A stretch of DNA of 19,357 nucleotides. It comes from JACAEY01 sp049700155. GTDB lineage: Bacteria; Nitrospirota; Thermodesulfovibrionia; Thermodesulfovibrionales; SM23-35. Shown in pieces: positions 15,677 through 19,357 of the stretch (the stretch's first letter is position 1; each line of letters begins with the position of its first letter). The position numbers and the translations under genes were made by a program. The notes below the pieces were generated by a model. It was not told the DNA's origin. It searched no databases and was given only the letters and a program-made list of their open reading frames with translations. The stretch lies in assembly GCA_049700155.1 (NCBI GenBank), contig JBNAVX010000043.1:1-19357 (forward strand), read 5' to 3'.

Positions 15677-16636
15677 CTATCCTGACTTGTCTAAAAACCA
15701 TCTTATAGTCTTTTTAAGTCCGGATGAAAGGTCATATTCAGGTCTCCAACCAAAGAGATTCTGAGCCTTTCTGATGTCAATACAGCTTCTTCTTATGTCT
15801 CCTGGTCTTGCAGGTCCCTTTTTAGGATTGTCATAGATTTTTTCTTTTGCAAATCCTGAGTTTCTCATAAGATTAAGGACACTACGATAGAGTTCCATCG
15901 TTTCTGTTCCTTTTCCAGTACCTATATTAAATGTTTCACCTGAACCTTTTTCTAAGGCAAGAATGTTTGCTCTGACTACATCTTCTACATAACAGTAATC
16001 TCTTGTCATGCCATTAGGTTCTCCATCATGGAAATAGATAGTTGGAACTTCTCCTTTTAAGAGTTTCTCTATGAAGATTGAGACAACCCCTGCTTCACCA
16101 TGGGGTACCTGTCTTGGTCCATAGATGTTGGCATACCTTAAGACTGTAAAGTCTATCCCATACTGTCTTTTATAAAAGTTCAGGTAGTGCTCAGAGATCA
16201 ACTTGCTGATAGCATAAGGAGAAGATGGCTGTGGTGGATAGTCTTCAGGTGTTGGAAATTTATCTGCCTCTCCGTATATCGCCCCACCTGAAGAAATAAA
16301 GATAATCTTTTTTACTCCATACTTCACAGAGTACTGGAGCAGATTTAAGAGTCCAGAAATGTTTACACTTGCATCAAATAAAGGATCTTCTACAGAAGCT
16401 GGCACAGATATCTGGGCAGCATGATGATTGACAACTTCAGGCCCTTCAAGCTTAAAGACCTCTTCTAAGAGATTTGACCTGATATCCATAAGATAGAACC
16501 TTGCCGAGGGATTAAGATTGTGTCTTTTACCTGTTGAAAGATTGTCTACGACTGCAACCTCATAGCCTTCTGCAATATATCTGTCAACGACATGAGAACC
16601 TATGAAGCCAGCACCTCCTGTGACCATAATCTTCAT
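15677..16636 (-). CDS. NAD-dependent sugar epimerase/dehydratase (UDP-glucose 4-epimerase type)
   Basis: Extended short-chain dehydrogenase acting on a nucleotide sugar. It is 319 aa from the second ATG (16636), which is seven bases from GGAGG; the ATG at 16639 is only four bases away. It has the NAD-binding VTGGAGFIGSH, then VDNLSTG, the catalytic SSGGAIYGE region and YAISK (Tyr and Lys of the YxxxK pair, near residues 141 and 145). The C-terminal GWRPEYDLSSGLKKT segment is typical of the GalE/UDP-GlcNAc 4-epimerase group. The exact substrate (UDP-Glc, UDP-GlcNAc or uronate) cannot be read from the sequence. It is divergent from manC and sits directly upstream of gspE on the same strand. Confidence 0.88.
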   Translation of the reverse strand: MKIMVTGGAGFIGSHVVDRYIAEGYEVAVVDNLSTGKRHNLNPSARFYLMDIRSNLLEEVFKLEGPEVVNHHAAQISVPASVEDPLFDASVNISGLLNLLQYSVKYGVKKIIFISSGGAIYGEADKFPTPEDYPPQPSSPYAISKLISEHYLNFYKRQYGIDFTVLRYANIYGPRQVPHGEAGVVSIFIEKLLKGEVPTIYFHDGEPNGMTRDYCYVEDVVRANILALEKGSGETFNIGTGKGTETMELYRSVLNLMRNSGFAKEKIYDNPKKGPARPGDIRRSCIDIRKAQNLFGWRPEYDLSSGLKKTIRWFLDKSG

Positions 16637-16639
16637 CAT

Positions 16640-16804
16640 TGCACCTCCGTATTATTGCCTATTATTTCTCTCTATATGTATTATCATCACTTTATAATAG
16701 AAAGGTGATAACCAATATGTCAAAAGACTTCTATATTGGATTATAATAAAGGCATACCAATTCAATACTGTAAGGGCAAAATAAAACATAGAGGTTAAAG
16801 GCAT
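16640..16804. promoter_or_regulatory. Divergent promoter region between epimerase and manC
   Basis: 165 bp, AT-rich, without a gene. A perfect plus-strand TATAAT at 16742-16747 lies 57 bases before the manC start; another is at 16693-16698. Neither has a good -35 match. Ribosome binding sites are visible at both edges: GGAGG for the epimerase and GAGG for manC. A 10-bp direct repeat TAAAGGCATA occurs at 16747-16756 and 16796-16805 and may be coincidental. Confidence 0.35.
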
Positions 16805-18217
16805 ATGAAAGTCATAATCCTCGCTGGTGGTTCTGGGACAAGATTATGGCCAGTTTCAAGGAAGAACTATCCAAAACAGTTTATGAAAGTCAATGGCACC
16901 CGCTCACTCTTACAGCAGACTATTGAGAGGTTACTTCCTGTTGTAAATCCTGATGATATAATCATCCTTACTAATAAAGAATATAAATTTTATATAAAAT
17001 CTGAGCTGGATTCTTTGCTTTCTGATGATTATAATGGACCCTATACTATCCTTGAGCCTGCTTGTAGAAATACTGCACCAGCTATTGCTTTAGGAATTAA
17101 ATATTGTTTAGAAAAACTTGGATGCCCAAAAGAAGAGGTGGTATTTATCTCGCCCTGTGACCATATAATCAAGCCTGCAGATAGATTCTGCCAGTATGTT
17201 AGAACCTCAGAACAGATTGCAAAGGAAGGTCATATAGTAACATTTGGTATCAAACCCTCATCCCCAGAGACAGGTTATGGCTACATAAAAACAAAGAGCA
17301 TGGAGCAAAATTCAGAGGACAAGGGGTATTTAATAGTAGAGAGGTTTACTGAAAAACCTGATGCAGAATCAGCAAAGAGATACCTGAAAGAAGGAAACTA
17401 CTTCTGGAATTCCGGGATCTTCGTTTTTACGATAGGGCTAATAGAAGAAGAGTTTAAAAGGTATGCTCCTGAGATAGGCAAAGGTCTTGAGATGAACCTT
17501 GATGATATGTTAAAGGGATTTTCAAAAATGCCAAGCATATCTTTTGATTATGCAGTTATGGAACAATCAAAAAGGATAGTAACCCTTCCTGCTGAATTAT
17601 ACTGGAGTGATATAGGTTCATGGGATGCATTATTTGAGATCCTCGATAAGGACGAAGATGGAAATATAAAGATAGGTGATGTCGTTACAATGGATTCAAA
17701 AGAGACCATGGTCATTGGAGATAAGAGGTTGATAACTACCATAGGTCTCAGAGACTGCCTTGTTATTGAGACAGATGATGCAATACTTATAGCAAAAAAA
17801 GGAGAAGCCCAAAAGGTAAGAAAGCTTGTAGATAAGCTCACACTTGATGGGCGGAAAGAGGTACTTGAGCATGTAACAACCTATAGACCATGGGGTAGTT
17901 ACACGATTTTAGAAGAGGGTCCAAGATATAAGATTAAAAGGGTCGTAGTTAATCCAGGAGCAAGACTGAGTCTCCAGAAACATTTCCACAGGTCTGAGCA
18001 CTGGGTAGTTATAAAAGGGACTGCAAAAGTGACTATAGGAGATAAAGAGACATACATTCATGAAAATGAGTCTGCCTATGTTCCGAAGTCAACACCACAC
18101 AGACTTGAAAATCCTGGAAAAGTCCAATTAGAGATAATAGAGGTTCAGAATGGTGAGTATTTGGGAGAAGATGATATCGTTAGAACGGACGATGTTTACG
18201 GTAGAATTGAAGAATAA
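16805..18217 (+). CDS. manC: Mannose-1-phosphate guanylyltransferase / mannose-6-phosphate isomerase
   Basis: Bifunctional enzyme making GDP-mannose: the N-terminal domain transfers GMP from GTP to mannose-1-phosphate, and the C-terminal cupin interconverts fructose-6-P and mannose-6-P. At 470 aa it is full length for the ManC/AlgA/CpsB family. It has the pyrophosphorylase signature GGSGTRLWPVSRKNYPKQF (8-26), FTEKP near 181 (FVEKP in most relatives), and a cupin from about 361 with RPWGSY and the metal-binding QKHFHRSEHW near 390-399 (usually QMHHHRAEHW). GAGG lies upstream of the ATG. It is followed 38 bp later by the UDP-glucuronate decarboxylase gene on the same strand, suggesting a surface-polysaccharide precursor pair. 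Confidence 0.96.
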   Translation: MKVIILAGGSGTRLWPVSRKNYPKQFMKVNGTRSLLQQTIERLLPVVNPDDIIILTNKEYKFYIKSELDSLLSDDYNGPYTILEPACRNTAPAIALGIKYCLEKLGCPKEEVVFISPCDHIIKPADRFCQYVRTSEQIAKEGHIVTFGIKPSSPETGYGYIKTKSMEQNSEDKGYLIVERFTEKPDAESAKRYLKEGNYFWNSGIFVFTIGLIEEEFKRYAPEIGKGLEMNLDDMLKGFSKMPSISFDYAVMEQSKRIVTLPAELYWSDIGSWDALFEILDKDEDGNIKIGDVVTMDSKETMVIGDKRLITTIGLRDCLVIETDDAILIAKKGEAQKVRKLVDKLTLDGRKEVLEHVTTYRPWGSYTILEEGPRYKIKRVVVNPGARLSLQKHFHRSEHWVVIKGTAKVTIGDKETYIHENESAYVPKSTPHRLENPGKVQLEIIEVQNGEYLGEDDIVRTDDVYGRIEE

Positions 18218-18255
18218 AATATCAGATTCTAAAATAACTAAAACAGGAGGCATAG

Positions 18256-19203
18256 ATGCAAAAGAGAATTCTTGTAACAGGTGGAGGAGGATTTATAGGC
18301 AGTCATCTCTGTGAGAAATTACTTAAACAAGGCAATGAGGTTTTGTGTGTAGATAATTTTTTTACCGGAGCAAAAGGCAATATTGCCCATATCATGAATA
18401 ATCCTTATTTCGAAGTATTAAGACATGATATAACTTTTCCACTATATGTGGAGGTTGACGAAATATATAATCTTGCATGTCCTGCATCTCCTATACACTA
18501 TCAGCTTGATCCTGTCCAGACAGTGAAGACCGCTGTCCATGGTGCAATTAATATGCTGGGTCTTGCTAAAAGATTAAAGATAAAGATACTTCAGGCGTCC
18601 ACATCAGAGATTTATGGAAACCCCTCTGTCCATCCCCAGCCTGAAACATATTGGGGAAGTGTTAATCCAATAGGTGTTCGCAGTTGCTATGATGAGGGCA
18701 AACGTTGTGCAGAGACCCTTTTCTTTGACTATCACCGCCAACATAAACTAAAGATAAAGGTTGCGAGGATATTTAATACCTATGGACCAAGAATGCATCT
18801 CAATGATGGCAGGGTTGTGAGTAATTTTATTATACAGGCATTGACAGGAAAAGATATAACAGTCTATGGAGATGGAACACAGACAAGGAGTTTCTGCTAT
18901 GTAGACGATTTGGTAGAGGGACTTATAAAGCTTATGTGTTCTGATGATGATTTTACAGGACCTGTTAATCTTGGAAACCCTCATGAGATAAGTATCATTG
19001 AATTAGCAGAAAAGATTTTGAAGATAACAAAATCGCGATCAAAAATAGTTCATAAACCTCTACCTCAGGATGACCCTGTAAGAAGATGTCCTGATATTAC
19101 ACTCGCAAAAAAACGTTTGGGCTGGCAGCCAAAGACGAGTCTGGAAGAAGGCTTGAAAAAGACGGTAGTATACTTTAAAAAAGTCTTATCTGAAAGACAT
19201 TAA
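18256..19203 (+). CDS. UDP-glucuronate decarboxylase (UDP-xylose synthase)
   Basis: Converts UDP-glucuronate to UDP-xylose with tightly bound NAD. It is 315 aa, with the Rossmann motif LVTGGGGFIGSH, then the near-diagnostic UXS stretch: NLACPASPIHYQ, QASTSEIYGNPSVHPQ, YWGSVNPIGVRSCYDEGKR (catalytic Tyr145 and Lys149) and GPRMHLNDGRVVSNFI. These separate it from dTDP-glucose 4,6-dehydratases. It is a soluble bacterial form without the N-terminal membrane anchor of animal enzymes. A strong AGGAGG sits five bases before the ATG. UDP-glucose dehydrogenase, which would supply the substrate, is not in the window. Confidence 0.95.
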   Translation: MQKRILVTGGGGFIGSHLCEKLLKQGNEVLCVDNFFTGAKGNIAHIMNNPYFEVLRHDITFPLYVEVDEIYNLACPASPIHYQLDPVQTVKTAVHGAINMLGLAKRLKIKILQASTSEIYGNPSVHPQPETYWGSVNPIGVRSCYDEGKRCAETLFFDYHRQHKLKIKVARIFNTYGPRMHLNDGRVVSNFIIQALTGKDITVYGDGTQTRSFCYVDDLVEGLIKLMCSDDDFTGPVNLGNPHEISIIELAEKILKITKSRSKIVHKPLPQDDPVRRCPDITLAKKRLGWQPKTSLEEGLKKTVVYFKKVLSERH

Positions 19204-19357
19204 TCCAAAATTGCATTTTTATGTAATGCAGATGCTGGGAATCAATTAACTTTTTAAGAGATGCCTGGATTATTCAGGGTAACCCGCTTAATGATATTAT
19301 GTTTAGCCCACTTAATTCATAAACTTATGAGTAATTGGCAGATGCAGTATTCTCGCT
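19204..19357 (+). repeat. Right-edge intergenic region with small hairpin and dispersed motif
   Basis: There is no recognised gene. TGCATT (19212-19217) can pair with AATGCA (19225-19230) across seven bases just after the UDP-xylose synthase stop; without a uridine tract it is only a weak terminator candidate. Further right, CCCA, four bases, ATTCATAAA (19315-19323) and TTGGCAGATGCAGTATT (19335-19351) mirror the left edge of the window in inverted orientation. An ATG at 19261 opens a frame that stays open to the window end, but its 32 codons have no recognisable similarity. Confidence 0.4.

Noticed and set aside
16747..16805. Ten-base direct repeat TAAAGGCATA upstream of manC as an operator
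   Set aside because: Only two copies, short and AT-rich, one overlapping the ribosome binding site region; chance is a sufficient explanation.
19335..19351. Sigma-54 promoter-like TTGGCA in the edge motif
   Set aside because: The GG is not followed by GC at the required 10-base distance in either copy.
19261..19357. Open frame from the ATG at 19261 to the window end
   Set aside because: Only 32 codons, no clear ribosome binding site, no recognisable similarity, and it overlaps the edge repeat; the matching frame in the left-edge copy contains a stop.

Overview
The window is a bacterial chromosomal segment, AT-rich by eye, from a diderm (Gram-negative-type) bacterium. It encodes an outer-membrane secretin with a type II secretion (T2SS) assembly apparatus, a short 4.5S-type SRP RNA and the GatA and GatB subunits of tRNA-dependent amidation. 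The gene content would suit Nitrospirota or a deltaproteobacterial-type lineage, but nothing in the sequence fixes the phylum. Nearly every base belongs to a recognisable gene. There is no transposase, CRISPR array or phage gene.

Layout. (1) 65-2034, minus strand: tRNA-Ser(GGA), then SRP RNA (ffs), then dnaX (DNA polymerase III tau/gamma), an order known from many bacteria. (2) 2208-5086, minus: gatA-gatB, overlapping by 4 nt, with no gatC beside them. (3) 5170-7650, plus: a secretin (gspD) with an N-terminal AMIN-like domain, divergent from gatA and convergent with the rest of the secretion genes. (4) 15637 down to 7663, minus: a tightly coupled operon gspE-F-H-I-J-K-L-M-C. It supplies the ATPase, platform protein, four minor pseudopilins and the inner-membrane assembly proteins. 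The major pseudopilin gene gspG and the prepilin peptidase gene gspO are absent. (5) 15677-16636 (minus) and 16805-19203 (plus): sugar-nucleotide genes. These are a GalE-type epimerase just upstream of gspE, then manC (GDP-mannose synthesis) and a UDP-glucuronate decarboxylase (UDP-xylose synthesis) in the opposite direction. They probably serve cell-surface polysaccharide synthesis.

How the genes work together. GspE powers GspF, which with GspL, GspM and GspC forms the inner-membrane platform. GspH, I, J and K form the pseudopilus tip, and GspD is the outer-membrane gate. GspL, M and C and the AMIN domain of GspD look like type IV pilus PilM/N, PilO, PilP and PilQ, so this is a pilus-like T2SS whose major pseudopilin must come from elsewhere.

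Less ordinary signals: a slippery A_AAA_AAT heptamer in dnaX with a -1 frame stop three codons later, suited to making a gamma-like short form; degenerate 7-bp tandem repeats at three sites, one of them coding for an unusually long GspJ leader peptide; and an inverted pair of related motifs at the two extreme ends of the window, which suggests a dispersed repeat.
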